A stretch of DNA of 64,000 bases, from the NCBI RefSeq assembly GCF_000219625.1, contig NC_018213.1:496001-560000 (forward strand). The letters run 5' to 3'. A program made the position numbers and the translations under genes. Each line of letters opens with the position of its first letter. The first letter of the stretch is position 1. Origin of the DNA: Zymoseptoria tritici IPO323. Lineage: Eukaryota; Ascomycota; Dothideomycetes; Mycosphaerellales; Mycosphaerellaceae. Shown in pieces: positions 1-10,254 of this stretch. The notes beneath the pieces are model-generated. The model was not told the origin of the DNA and searched no databases. It saw nothing but the letters and a program-made list of their open reading frames with translations.

Positions 1-251
1 GCTTCAGCCACTCATTCACTTCAACCGCCGGACATCACTCCGCTGGACCTATCAATCAAGCTCTACCAGCCACAAAGGCACAAACCTGCTTTCCGTCCAC
101 GTTCACCGTGATCGTGATCGATCGTCACGGATCAACGTGAAGCGGGGCGGTCGACGCTGCCGAGAGACCATTGCTCTCGTTCTGCTGTCTTTCACCCATC
201 TCCTCCCACCGCCTCCACTCCCTCACTCACTCACCTCCCACCACCGCCATC
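1..251 (+). promoter_or_regulatory. Upstream region and 5' leader of the HAM1-like gene
   Basis: This stretch precedes the first ATG at 252. It is rich in CT/CA (for example around 190-245), as is common in fungal 5' leaders. The reading frame is open back to a TTG at 171, but nothing there looks like protein. No TATA box is obvious. Confidence 0.4.
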
Positions 252-2486
252 ATGTCCTCCTGCTTCGGATCCCGCAAGAAGCACAACAATGGAGAGCGCG
301 AGCCTCTCCTCCCACAATACAACGATGACACGACCCTCCAAGCAGAGGTGCATCAGAAGCTCCATACCTATCAGATGTTCCGTGCCATGTCAATGGGATA
401 CATGCCGAGCACTGAGCAGGCCATTGTCAACCTCAGAACATTCCTCTCCAGCGATGTCCTCAATGCCGACAACCCAGACCTCTCCGCTAGCGGCAAGCGA
501 TTGGTCAAGCAGACCCGGACGTTGCTCCAACAGTTCATGGACCTCCTCGAGCACAAGAACGACAAGGATCAAATTCAAGACTTGATCTGGTATTTGAGCA
601 AGAGCAAGATCACGGTCGATGTGGATGACTTGACACGGAGAGCACAAAAGAGCAAGGCCAAGGCTGATACTCAGGCTGCGTATCAAAGCCTGCAGACGGT
701 TGGATCACTTCTGCTCACCAACTCCGATTTCCGCACTTTCTTGGCCGATCTCAATGTGGTGGGTAGAGAAGTGTTCAAGGATACTGCTTTCGCCGCATCC
801 ACTGCCGCCGAGGAGATCGGAAAGCAGATCGAGCCTTCTCAAGAAGAGAAGAGCACGGTTGCGAAGCCCGGAGCGGACGACAAGCTGAAGGCGCCTACAA
901 AAGAAGAGCTGGGCGAGCAGGTCAAGGATCTGAGCAAGGTCGTCGGTAATGGCACTGCTGATGTCGCACAAACCGCAGTAGACAGTGCCCAGGACAAGCT
1001 CCAAGGCGATGAAGGCAAGACCTTGGTCAACCGACTCAAGCAGGCTGTTTTGAAGCTGCGCCAGCGCAACGACTACTCCGAGTCTGTGTCGACATTGTCT
1101 CTTCTGCTCAAGCGGTATGCCGTCATTTACTCTCGCGCAGCTGAGCGAGTCACCGACGTCGCGGCCGAGGACATCAACGAGAACGAGGCACTCGATCAAG
1201 CAATGCACAACATGTGGATCTTCATCACTAGCTTCGGCAAGAAGGAAGACTGGAAGAAGTGTGAGGAGCTCTTCAAGCAGGTGATGAGCCACAAGGAGAA
1301 GGACCCTCACTTTGAGGAGATGATGGAGGAGACTGGCAATTCTCTGCAAAAGCTGCTCACCGACCCTGACTTCCTCGACAATGCGCAGGAGAAGTTTGGC
1401 GAGCTCAAGGAGAAGAGCGAACAGGTCGGCACCGACAGCAGCCTCAAGAAGGACATTCAGCACCTCGTTGCACAGGTCGAGAGAACTCTCAAGGGCGTCC
1501 TCCACGACGAGGACATCAACAACTTGATCGTCACCACTACACGCATTTTTGGCATTCTCTCTCCAGCGAACCAAGCCGCCAACCCAGACCTCCTCCAGGA
1601 CGCCATTCGCGTGTTCGCACCACTCGCCATTGCTGCCATTCAGTACATCCCGATCCCTCGTCTGGAGATCAGCACTCCCGAAATCGACCTCCTCCTGGAA
1701 AACCTCATCGTCGAGCCTGGTCACACGGTAAACCACACCTCATTCCTCCCTTACCGCCTCAAGGTCGAGACGTACAACGACTTCGAAATCCGAAAGGCCC
1801 GCGCACGCACGGCCACAGCCATGACCAACCTCATGACCATCAAACTCGACGGCCTCTCCGTCAAAGCTGAGGAAATCGGCTTCTGGCTCCGCGCTCACAA
1901 GGGTCTCCTCCGCCTCGCCGACGAGGGCATCGCATCCTTCGCCCTCGACGAGCGCGGTATTGACATCCACATTGACGTCGAGATCGCCAAGGACCGCATG
2001 GAGCAAATCCTCACCCTCAAAGACGTCCGCGTCCACATCCACAAGCTGAACTACAAACTCCGCCAGTCAAAACTCTCCTGGTTCGGATGGCTCTTCAAGC
2101 CGCTTCTCCGCCCCATCATCCGCAAAGTCATGGAGAAGCAACTCGCCAACGCCCTCGCCGACTTCTTCCACGCTGCCAACCGCGAACTCCTCTTCGCGAG
2201 AGAGCGACTCCGTGCCACGAGAATTGCGGATCCCAAGGACTTGACGACGTTCTTCAAGGCCGTCGCTGCGAGATTGGTGCCCGAGGACGACCCAGATCTC
2301 TACACGAGAGTCGGCTTCGCGCAACCGGGTAAAGGTGTGTTTAAGAATGTGTATGCTCCGGGTAGTGTGGTCAAGTTGTGGGAGGACGAGGCGGTGAGGG
2401 CGAGAGAACGGGTGGAGGATAATGAGTGGAACGCGGGTGGGTGGAGGAATGAGATTTTTGATACGCATGTTCGGAGTATGACTTGA
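252..2486 (+). CDS. HAM1-like protein (DUF5923/HAM1_N plus HAM1 C-terminal domain)
   Basis: Single-exon gene of 744 residues. I place the start at the ATG at 252 (context CATCATG), not at the non-ATG codons upstream in the same frame. The N-terminus carries a CFGSRKK basic patch and an EPLLPQY motif. A long charged helical region follows (roughly residues 30-450). The C-terminal third has alternating beta-type segments such as PIPRLEIS, LDGLSVKAEEIGFWLR and DVRVHIHKL, which resemble the BPI/LBP-like lipid-binding fold assigned to the fungal HAM1 family. The family is named from hyphal anastomosis and related phenotypes; its biochemical role is not established, and lipid binding or transfer is an inference from the fold. 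There is no signal peptide or membrane segment, so the protein is probably cytosolic or membrane-peripheral. Length fits the family. Confidence 0.82.
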   Translation: MSSCFGSRKKHNNGEREPLLPQYNDDTTLQAEVHQKLHTYQMFRAMSMGYMPSTEQAIVNLRTFLSSDVLNADNPDLSASGKRLVKQTRTLLQQFMDLLEHKNDKDQIQDLIWYLSKSKITVDVDDLTRRAQKSKAKADTQAAYQSLQTVGSLLLTNSDFRTFLADLNVVGREVFKDTAFAASTAAEEIGKQIEPSQEEKSTVAKPGADDKLKAPTKEELGEQVKDLSKVVGNGTADVAQTAVDSAQDKLQGDEGKTLVNRLKQAVLKLRQRNDYSESVSTLSLLLKRYAVIYSRAAERVTDVAAEDINENEALDQAMHNMWIFITSFGKKEDWKKCEELFKQVMSHKEKDPHFEEMMEETGNSLQKLLTDPDFLDNAQEKFGELKEKSEQVGTDSSLKKDIQHLVAQVERTLKGVLHDEDINNLIVTTTRIFGILSPANQAANPDLLQDAIRVFAPLAIAAIQYIPIPRLEISTPEIDLLLENLIVEPGHTVNHTSFLPYRLKVETYNDFEIRKARARTATAMTNLMTIKLDGLSVKAEEIGFWLRAHKGLLRLADEGIASFALDERGIDIHIDVEIAKDRMEQILTLKDVRVHIHKLNYKLRQSKLSWFGWLFKPLLRPIIRKVMEKQLANALADFFHAANRELLFARERLRATRIADPKDLTTFFKAVAARLVPEDDPDLYTRVGFAQPGKGVFKNVYAPGSVVKLWEDEAVRARERVEDNEWNAGGWRNEIFDTHVRSMT

Positions 2487-3157
2487 GAGGAGACAGGGTG
2501 GAGAGGGATGGCAAAAGCGATCGAGGTTGCAGGACTCGGTCGGACGGACATGAACAGTATGAGATAACAGGGATAGTGATGGCGCACAGGATGCAGGATG
2601 GAAAGCAGAATAAATCGACAGTGAGAGCACCATAGTTGGTGGACGAATGTAATTGAAGCCTTTATTCGAGCTTGTTGTCCGATTTCCATCCAGTGAAATC
2701 CTCTCCATAGCAGGACTTTTCCATTGTCCACTGACTCATTTCCACTATCCTCTGGATGTATATCCGACATCATCCCCCATTGCTGCGGCCGCTACGTACA
2801 TACAGCCGTAGCCATATTTCTCATCGGTGCCCTCGTGGCTCAGCCGTTTGCAGGTCTCTCCTCTCCCTCGTCGACTGTGAGCCGTTGTCGGCTATATTTC
2901 CATCGCCCGGCGGTGTGGGGACGGCAGGGAGCCACGCTTCTCGTACCACTGTCGATGGAGAGTGCCATCACAGAGGTTTTCCGGAGAGGAGGAGCGAGTG
3001 AGTGGGATCATCCAAAGCAGCTCTTACTTGTTCAGACACGCTTTCGGTCGAATGTTCTTTTCTCTCGGCCAAGGGTGAGTGAAGCTGCGAAGCGACACTG
3101 TACCAGCCTCTTTCCTCCCCACCCCAAACGATCAAATGACCCCAACATCATGTCCAT
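2487..3157. other. Intergenic region without recognisable gene
   Basis: Holds the 3' flank of the HAM1-like gene and the 3' flank of the small minus-strand gene; the two are convergent. The open frame at 2724-3293 (+) has low-complexity Ser/Leu/Pro content and overlaps the minus-strand gene, so I do not call it. Nothing else seen. Confidence 0.5.
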
Positions 3158-3583
3158 TCACCAACTCTCCCTCCTCCCCTCCCTCCTTCCCTCCTCCTGG
3201 CCCACGTCGACGGTTCCGCAACCTCCTCCAGAACTAACCCTCCTCCTCCTCTGCCTCTTCAACTCCAACTCCGCATCCATCAGTCTCGCCTGACACCAAC
3301 TCCTCCATTCCGCATCGGACTTGACGGCTTCGCAGTTCAAAAGGTCCGTGAGGGTGCATTTGAGGGCGTGGGTGCGGTCCAGCATGTCCATGTCGTTGGA
3401 ATGGGAGGAGGTTGTGGATGAGGTGGATGGGTTGCGGGTGTGGGAGATTGTCGGCGAGGGGGAGGGTTGGGTTTGTTGGAGGAAGGGGGAGCGGGTTGGG
3501 AGGTCGGTCTGAGGGTGAGATTGTTGTTAGTTGTTGGGTTTGGAGGTGGGGTGGGAGGGGCGTACTCGTTGGGGGTTGTCCAT
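3158..3583 (-). CDS. Small conserved-looking fungal protein, two exons
   Basis: Proposed 122-residue protein: exon 1 3583-3566 (only six codons), intron 3565-3509, exon 2 3508-3158. The 57-nt intron starts GTACGC, ends CCCTCAG and contains AACTAACA, a near-ideal fungal branch site; the frame is kept exactly. The N-terminal half is a Ser/Thr/Pro-rich linker. The C-terminal half has a helical core, HALKCTLTDLLN followed by WCQARLMDAELELKRQRRRR, which looks like a real conserved domain ending in a basic tail. I have an impression of similar short proteins in other ascomycetes but cannot name a family or function. A nuclear or RNA/DNA-associated role is possible from the basic tail but unproven. 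The splice structure is inferred from sequence alone. Confidence 0.62.
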
Positions 3584-4456
3584 TTTTGTGGCTGGGCGAG
3601 GATTATGCGCGGATGGAGCTTTGGAGTAGTTGTGTTGTTCGTTTTGTCTTAGTCGAGAATGCTCACTCCACTCAACCAGACCAGGAGCGTTGAGGTATAC
3701 CTACCCTTTTAGTACCTCAAAATCGGCTCCAAGAACGCAACCGATTGCGTGCGAATGAGGTGTGTGGTACCACACCGTCGGGAATTAGAATTCTGGAATG
3801 CTGACACTTGAATGATGACACGCTGCGTCTCTTTCTTCTTGCGACAAAAGTCCCTCACGCGCACGAAGTCACCACGATGGAGTACCGAAACAAAGGGAAA
3901 AAACCAAGAAGAAACTCGCGTAGACATGCCATACGTCTGGACGAGAGCATCATAATTACCTTATACCCTACCCTACCCTCACTTACCCACGCTTCTTGTT
4001 TCCAAGTCTGAGATGCGTTTTGGTGACGTTTCGGTCGTGCTTGGAATTGGGGAGAAGGAATTCGGATGCTCACGGACTTGGAGCTTTGACACCTGGCCAT
4101 TGAGGTTCTTTCGCGGGGTGGTGAGGAGCACGGAATGGGTGAAGTTTTAGACTCCCGATCGCAGAAGATCGTGAGTGCCGCGGAGGAGTGGTGTCTTGCG
4201 GCAAGCGTAGTGTGGTGTAGTGCTAGAGGTACCACGTGGAAGCCTCGAGGTTCGGCATGGCGTGGCGTGGACGTGGTGGGAGTTTGGAGGGAAAGTTTCG
4301 GTGACGACGAAGTGATGATGCTGCCAAGTTTCAGCTGTCTATGTGGAGGAAAGACCGATCTTGAGAAACACCATTCTTCTTGTTTGAGACATGGGAATAC
4401 CGGGGCATCGCTATTGATCACACGAGTGAGTCTCTTCTCTTCGATTGGCCGCCAAT
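3584..4456. other. Intergenic region, no gene recognised
   Basis: Lies between the start of the small minus-strand gene and the end of the FAD monooxygenase. Short open frames here (for example 3855-4421 on minus and 4135-4476 on plus) overlap one another and show no domain. The stretch near 3960-3980 has short CCCTA-type repeats. The first few hundred bases probably serve as promoter for the 3583 gene. Confidence 0.4.
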
Positions 4457-5728
4457 CTACTCATCCTTCCCACTAAACTCATACTCTGGAATACCATACT
4501 TATCCCCTCCAAAAGCACTCGCCCAGAAACCCCCCAACCACGCAAACAGCCCACTAAACTTGACTCCCCAACTGACAAACCTCAAGAACAAATTCCTCAG
4601 CCAAATCCCCCGTGCCGTCTGCGGCGCCATCATCGTCAACACGCCAGGAGGAATCGTCTGCATGTCCTTGATGATAGGCTTCATCCTCGCCTCATAAGCC
4701 ATCAGACCCGCTCCGATGTCGCCTTTACTCGCTGCGATTTCACCGGCGAGAACGTACGCTCCTGTCAGCGCGAGACTGGTTCCTCCGCCCGTCGGACCTG
4801 CCGCGTACCCCGCGTCGCCGACCAAGACGAACCGGCCGCGCGAGAGGGACGGGACTTTGACTTGCAGGATCTCAGAAGCGTAGAAATCTTTCGAGTCCAG
4901 CATTTCGTCGACGATCTGCTGCGTTTTCCAGCCGTATCCCGTGTAGAGCTCGTAGATGAATTTCTTGAGGGCTTCGGTGCCTTGTTCTTGGGCTTGACGG
5001 AAGGAGAGCGTTGCGTCCTGCTCGGAACGGGAGTGGCATCTTTGTAGGAGAACTCTATTCGTGCCATCGGGACCTGGTGAGAGCGCGTAGAGGCGGCCTC
5101 CACGCACGGAATGTCCTTCGCATATCCTGCTACCTTCGAGAAGGTCTGACGAGATGGAGAAGTAGGCTGCCCAAGCGTTCACGGAGACGACGTGGTCTCG
5201 TACGCCGCATCCCAGACCGATCGCTCGTGTTCGTGAGGTGGATCCATCGCATGCTACGACTAGATCGAAGGTTTCTCTCGGTGTTCCGTTGAGGAACTCG
5301 ACTGTGATGGGCCCGCCGTCTTGATCTTGCATCGAGGTGATTTGCTCGTTGAAGATATACCTTACATCATCCTTGGTTCGATCGTAGAGTATCGCAGCGA
5401 GGTCTCCACGATAGATCTCGAATTCCGAGACGAGGGATTGCTGTTCGGTGTTGCCGCTCGCTTTGATCACGATGACGGGTTCGCCGTCCTCCTTGACGAT
5501 GCTCATGCCGTCAAAGTCTGCGAGATGGTCTCGCACCGCAGCTTCCATTCCTCCCATTCTACGCATGACCGTGACGCCTGATGTGCGAATGTCGATGTTT
5601 TGACCGGCGGTCCGGAGTCGGGGGAAGCGTTCGATGACTGTGACTGTGAAGCCGGCTTTGACGAACCAGTATGCGGCTGTGGGGCCTGCGATGGACGCTC
5701 CGGCGATGAGGACTTTGCCTTTGGACAT
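4457..5728 (-). CDS. FAD-dependent monooxygenase (class A flavoprotein, PHBH fold)
   Basis: Intron-less frame of 423 residues from the ATG at 5728 (context CCAACATG). The open frame extends 44 codons further to 5860 without an ATG. Residues about 4-28 form the Rossmann motif GASIAGPTAAYW (GxGxxG-like, with S in place of the second G), followed by an acidic residue in VIERF. EIYRGDLAAIL near residue 125 gives the conserved Arg of the FAD-binding region. GRFVLVGDAGYAAGPTGGG near residue 310 is the GD motif that contacts the FAD ribose. The enzyme should use NAD(P)H and O2 to hydroxylate an aromatic or polyketide-like substrate, but the substrate cannot be read from sequence. A hydrophobic, Trp-rich C-terminus (about residues 370-405) could touch a membrane. 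Neighbours suggest no pathway. Confidence 0.85.
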   Translation of the reverse strand: MSKGKVLIAGASIAGPTAAYWFVKAGFTVTVIERFPRLRTAGQNIDIRTSGVTVMRRMGGMEAAVRDHLADFDGMSIVKEDGEPVIVIKASGNTEQQSLVSEFEIYRGDLAAILYDRTKDDVRYIFNEQITSMQDQDGGPITVEFLNGTPRETFDLVVACDGSTSRTRAIGLGCGVRDHVVSVNAWAAYFSISSDLLEGSRICEGHSVRGGRLYALSPGPDGTNRVLLQRCHSRSEQDATLSFRQAQEQGTEALKKFIYELYTGYGWKTQQIVDEMLDSKDFYASEILQVKVPSLSRGRFVLVGDAGYAAGPTGGGTSLALTGAYVLAGEIAASKGDIGAGLMAYEARMKPIIKDMQTIPPGVLTMMAPQTARGIWLRNLFLRFVSWGVKFSGLFAWLGGFWASAFGGDKYGIPEYEFSGKDE

Positions 5729-5876
5729 GTTGGCGGGTGATGAGTCTGTGGAGTGGTGGATGGGAACGAAGGAGTATGCTCTGGATGAGCTTATTGTTCT
5801 TCGTGTTGACGTCGAGCAGAGACGCGAGTGAGATGACGCCTTCCTCGAGACTGAACTCAACGTCGTGGGCGTGTTG

Positions 5877-5888
5877 TCTTTTTATATA
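5877..5888 (-). promoter_or_regulatory. Possible TATA box of the FAD monooxygenase
   Basis: Read on the minus strand the sequence is TTTATATAAAAAG, about 150 bases upstream of the ATG at 5728. Position and sequence suit a TATA element, but TA-rich words are common in intergenic DNA. Confidence 0.35.
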
Positions 5889-6913
5889 AACTGTCGTCGA
5901 GACATCGTTGCCTTGGATCTTTCAGCTCCGTACCGGAGGTATGGCCGTCAGCAGAGCCTATTGATCCTGCGGGCGCGCTGCTTCGGAGATTGAAAGTCCG
6001 CTCCCGCTTGTCAGTCGTCCAGTTCGAACGGACTTCGAGAACGCACCAATAACATCGGCATCTTGGAATACACCAAGTAGCCATGGTCACACGATTGAGG
6101 CAGTGACTAGATGTAGGCGGCAAGTCGGAGTCGTCTGTGAGGCCGCTCCCGAAACGTGGAGCGCAGCTGTATTGCTGATCGGACGAAGCTTGTTCGGCGC
6201 CGAAAATGCTTGTCTGCGCTGTAGCGAAGCTTGGCTGCCATGAAGTGAATGGAAATACTATAGCTGAGAGGAAGCCATCTCGTGGTCGTCATTGTTCATT
6301 TGAGCACCATTCACTTGTCGCGTGGCATGCTTTGGTACTCATATCTCCTCCAAGGCAAGCTCCATCAGCTGCGACGTTCACAGCTATGCGATCCAACGCC
6401 CCTAGGCGAAGACGAGCAATGCTCAGACGGATTAGAATGGTCGGGGAGTAATTGCCTGGCATGCTACAACAGGGAACGGCCTCAAAGACCGTGTCACAAG
6501 CTGCTCCGGGTTCCCAGGAAGCTTAGCTTGGAGTGGGCGTCGTTTCGATTCACCGAGCCGACGGCCGTCTTCTCGGTAGTACCTGGACTCCGTTTCCGCC
6601 CTCGAAGGCAACCGTCTTTCCGGCAGGTCCCACGAAGCTCAGTCTTTACTTCGAAGGGGAAGATCGCATAGGGTTGACAGTCGCGGAGTAATGGTAACGG
6701 CTCGAAATGTGCTGGCTGTCGATGTAGTGCTCGTAGGCGAAGCCCCTCGATGTGCATTCCTGCCTGTCGTCCAAGTTCTGGAGGAATTGAAGCAGGCCGC
6801 TATTCCGTGCAGTAGAGTCACACAGCAAGTTGAGGGATCGCCGGATCCGTTTGATTGAAACGATAGATCGCTCGAGATCTCATCCAGGCTGCGTCTTCTC
6901 ACTATGTCAATCC
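5889..6913. other. Intergenic region, no gene recognised
   Basis: About 1 kb between the FAD monooxygenase promoter and the 3' end of the SET-domain gene. Open frames are short and on both strands (the longest is about 129 codons at 6282-6671) and show no domain, signal peptide or membrane segment. Nothing else seen. Confidence 0.4.
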
Positions 6914-7651
6914 TCAAAATTGAAGGGCAATCTTCGCAATCCTTACCATTTCAGCGTCGCCTCTGAACGAGCCCAGCAATCTCCTCGCCTCCCAGAACCC
7001 CTTCCCATAATTGACCAAGATCTCCTCACCAGCTTGAATCCCACCTTTCCGCTTCCCCGCCTTTCCAGCCGGCAACACAAAAATGCCCACCCTCCTCTCC
7101 CACCTGATCCCATCCGTGCGCTTCGTCGATTTCACCTGGATGAAGCAATCGCGAAACTCGGCATTGGGTCTCTCGGCGATGGAGCGGTAGTCGTTGGCAT
7201 GTCTGGACTCGTTGCCGGCTTTCGTGGCGTCGACGCTGAGGCCGAGTTCGCGGTCGAGGTTGAGATCGTAGTCGCTGTGGGGATCGGTGTCGGACTGGCT
7301 GTTGAGGTGGACCTCGCCCATGTATAGCAGGATGAATTGATCAGGTTTGAGGTGCTGCGCTGCGAAGAGGCCGCGTTGTCCGTTGGCTGGATGCTTTTCA
7401 TTGCTGATGGTGAGGATCTGGACCAGGGGTGAGATGCGGTGGATGAGGTTCGGAGCGACTTTGAGCCATGTGGAGTCGTCGGAAGAGCCACGGCCGAGCT
7501 TAGGACGCTCTTCGAGAGCAGCGGCGGTGTATATGTGGTCCGAGAGAAATGTGACGTCTACGGGCCAGTTCAGAGGCACTTCCTGGGTTTCGTCTTCTCC
7601 ATTGGTGATTTTGTGCTTTGTGCTGCTTTCGAGCTGGGAGATGTGTGACAT
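6914..7651 (-). CDS. Small SET-domain protein (putative protein-lysine methyltransferase)
   Basis: Single exon, 245 residues, ATG at 7651 in CATCATGTC context. The SET signature is spread over the C-terminal 150 residues: ANGQRGLFAA (the GxG-type SAM-binding start, about residues 91-100), LLYMGEVH, SDYDLNLD, GNESRHANDYR (the R/NHS-like motif that binds SAM and the target lysine) and EEILVNYGKGFW (the catalytic Tyr and ring-closing Phe/Trp). No pre-SET or post-SET cysteine cluster is visible, as in the stand-alone fungal SET proteins. It should transfer methyl groups from S-adenosylmethionine to lysine in histones or other proteins; the target is unknown. The long insert between the second and third motifs is typical of these small fungal members. 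Confidence 0.8.
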   Translation of the reverse strand: MSHISQLESSTKHKITNGEDETQEVPLNWPVDVTFLSDHIYTAAALEERPKLGRGSSDDSTWLKVAPNLIHRISPLVQILTISNEKHPANGQRGLFAAQHLKPDQFILLYMGEVHLNSQSDTDPHSDYDLNLDRELGLSVDATKAGNESRHANDYRSIAERPNAEFRDCFIQVKSTKRTDGIRWERRVGIFVLPAGKAGKRKGGIQAGEEILVNYGKGFWEARRLLGSFRGDAEMVRIAKIALQF

Positions 7652-9639
7652 GATGGAGCGCTAGATCTTGAAGAGGTGCTCGTCGAAAGCTATCTGTGAT
7701 ATTACCGGCGCCGTCCACATTTCGGTCTGATGAAAAGAGGTGTGTGGACATCAGAGGTGAGCATGAGAAGGTGGCAGAATTTCCTGCCAGGTTCATCGTC
7801 AGATGTGAGCTAAGCACGAACTCTAACCCTAGTGACACTCCCGGTTTTCTTTCACAACGACATCTCCTCCTCCCTCGTCAAGTTCGACTCTGATCACAGG
7901 CTCGCACTGCTCGCAGTACCCGCCGAACGACCACGGTCAAACACAGCCCATTGGTGCCAGCTCTGGATGCATCGCTTTCTAAAGCAAGGTTGGAAGAGAT
8001 GCTCAGCCAGGAGAACTTGCATTGCTCTTGGTCTGTGAAGACTTGACTGTGCGGATCCGTGGTTCATTCATGCATGCAAACCGCGAGCCTAGCCTGAGTC
8101 AGACTGCATCTGGGAGCACTGTGGATGCGACGATGTTGCCAATGATAAGCGCGACTAAGTACGACATCCCCCTGGTAGCATCCATCCCCGATATCCGAGG
8201 GTAACTTGTGCTCTTTGAGCATCCGCTGATCACTTCTAGGCTCGCAGCGTATCGCTGACAGTCCCGCCGTACGACCAAAGACCTATCTGTGGATCGTGTA
8301 AGATCCGTGTGCATTCCAAATCCGCTCGCCTCGAAGATGTCTCACCAACATCCAAGACCTCCTTGTCACTCACCAGGAGATTCCCGAAATGACCTGCGGT
8401 CGAGACCGCCGAGAGTGAACGCCAAGAGAATATCCGAAGGGACCCAACGCTGGGGCTCAGAAACAGGACCACGCAGGAGCTTCCCCATACTCGGTCCATT
8501 CCAGACTATCTATGGCAACGCCTACTAGTCAAGAACAATCCTCTCAAGTCTCGCTATGGTGAACGTTCGCCTCCCCGCCGTATCCTAGAAATCGAGCTGC
8601 ACTGTATGGTTCAGGCACCCGTGTCAATCGGCGACGAGAGTGGTGAGATAGAGGGCCTTAACCCTGAAGAGTGGGGTGGCGCAAGACCTAGACTGGGAAG
8701 TCGTAGCTGATATGCAGGGTGGACGTTCAAAGGCGTGCGTCGAGCCTGTGGGCGTCTTTCTTCCATGCGTCTTTATTTCCTCGGCTCGCTGGTCGTAATT
8801 CTGTGGTATGGTAGCGAAATGGCCGTTGCAAGACGTTGTGCGTTGTTATCACAATGTGGGATATGTTCCAGACGGGCGGGAAGTACAACGGCTTCCTGCG
8901 GTGCCCTTCTTGTGATCGTTGGTCTCAGTCTGCCCATGGTCAATTCCGTCACAGACAAAGACACGCTCTTGTTCTCTTGGCGCCCCGCGAAGTGGAAAGT
9001 CGTTGCGATGTACAACGAAGAATGAGTTGGCATCGTCTCTCCGATGGATGGAACATCCAGGCATGATCAGGCGGTGCCTTCGTTCACCGTCTTTACCGTT
9101 GACTTGGGAGTGTAGATCGAGCCTTCGGGAGGTAACGATGTCCTTGATCGACGACAGCTGCGCCGATTAATAACGACTGGTCGCTGCTCGCATGGACCTA
9201 CCGGGTTGCAGTACGTAGTGAGGACTTTGCAATGACAGCCAGGGACTGGCAGCGTGCGGTTTAGACCATGGTCTCCTGCGTAGACAGATGGATATCAGTC
9301 TTCATGGCAGTACCTTGCGTACAGCCGTTTCCTCGGCAATGTCTTGCGGTGCAGTGCAGAAGTTTCCAGCTCGAGGAGCCACTTGCAAAGACTGTCCGTC
9401 GATATCATCGTTGACGTAGTCCGCCATCGGAGATGAGGCCAGTGTACGCGATCCCTCTCTCGACCCGTATGGTCGCAGTCGGCCCTCGTCCCAATACGCT
9501 TCTCGTCCGGACATCATGCTTTCGATCAATGTGATCTTGGAACCGCACGACGTAGGGACCCAACGCCGGTATCCTCATTCGAAGACAGATGCAATCATCT
9601 GCAAGGCAGCCAGAAGCCACGATATCGAACGTTGCAGGG

Positions 9640-10220
9640 CTGAAGATGGCACATTCTTCACTCTTCCACCTTTTTGCAAAACGCCATTTTATCGTCAATC
9701 GTACGCATCGCAAGAGAGCGTGCACTCTGAGCGTCCTGACGTAGCCATCCAACGGGTAGTCTTCAAGATCGTCGATGCGGCTCAAAATTCGCACACAAAA
9801 GTCCCAGAAGCCGTTGTACGAACGGGCGCGTGATTGAAGTTGGCACTTTTAAATCCAATCACCGTCTTTGCGAAACGGCCTTTTGCATGACAAATTGCGG
9901 AGAAGATGAACTCGAGAGTCCTGACGTCGTTTCCCAAGGCGCGTTGAGCGGTATGAACGATGATGGAGGGTAGCTGCGTGGCCACAGTACGACGTTGGCG
10001 ATGAACGGCGTGGAGAGGAAGTTGGCACTATTATATATGCAGCCCAGCAGGCGTCATCATTCATCGTCCCATCGCGATGGTCTTCGCGGCGGCGGTGTCA
10101 CTAACATGGGATTTTCAGCGCGTGTCTTTCGCGATCGAGGATGTCGCTTTACATCTAAGGGAGGAAGAGCCGTTGTAAGTCTGGCATCCTCGTTTGAGCT
10201 ATGGGATGTCGGATTGCCTG
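9640..10220. repeat. Diverged tandem repeat, unit about 180-195 bp
   Basis: Matching segments recur at a nearly constant offset. GAAGTTGGCACT occurs at 9836 and 10018. GTCCTGACGT occurs near 9738 and 9917. The stretch TGGCAC...CTTTGCGAAACGGCC at 9841-9886 aligns with ATGGCAC...TTTTTGCAAAACGCC near 9645-9685. I count two fairly complete copies and a partial third. No coding capacity is visible. Confidence 0.5.
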
Positions 10221-10254
10221 AACTGCTGCAGGGCGCGGTCTTGTAAAGCGACAT
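10141..10254. repeat. Perfect 13-bp inverted repeat
   Basis: ATGTCGCTTTACA at 10141-10153 and its exact reverse complement TGTAAAGCGACAT at 10242-10254 enclose 88 bases. It could be the ends of a very small foldback/MITE-like element or a hairpin. No clear target duplication is seen. Confidence 0.5.

Noticed and set aside
705..1736. 343-codon open frame on the minus strand
   Set aside because: Antisense shadow of the HAM1-like gene; Leu/Val/Glu-rich composition from the codon pattern of the real gene.
2724..3293. 189-codon plus-strand open frame
   Set aside because: Overlaps the better supported small minus-strand gene; low-complexity Ser/Leu/Pro content.
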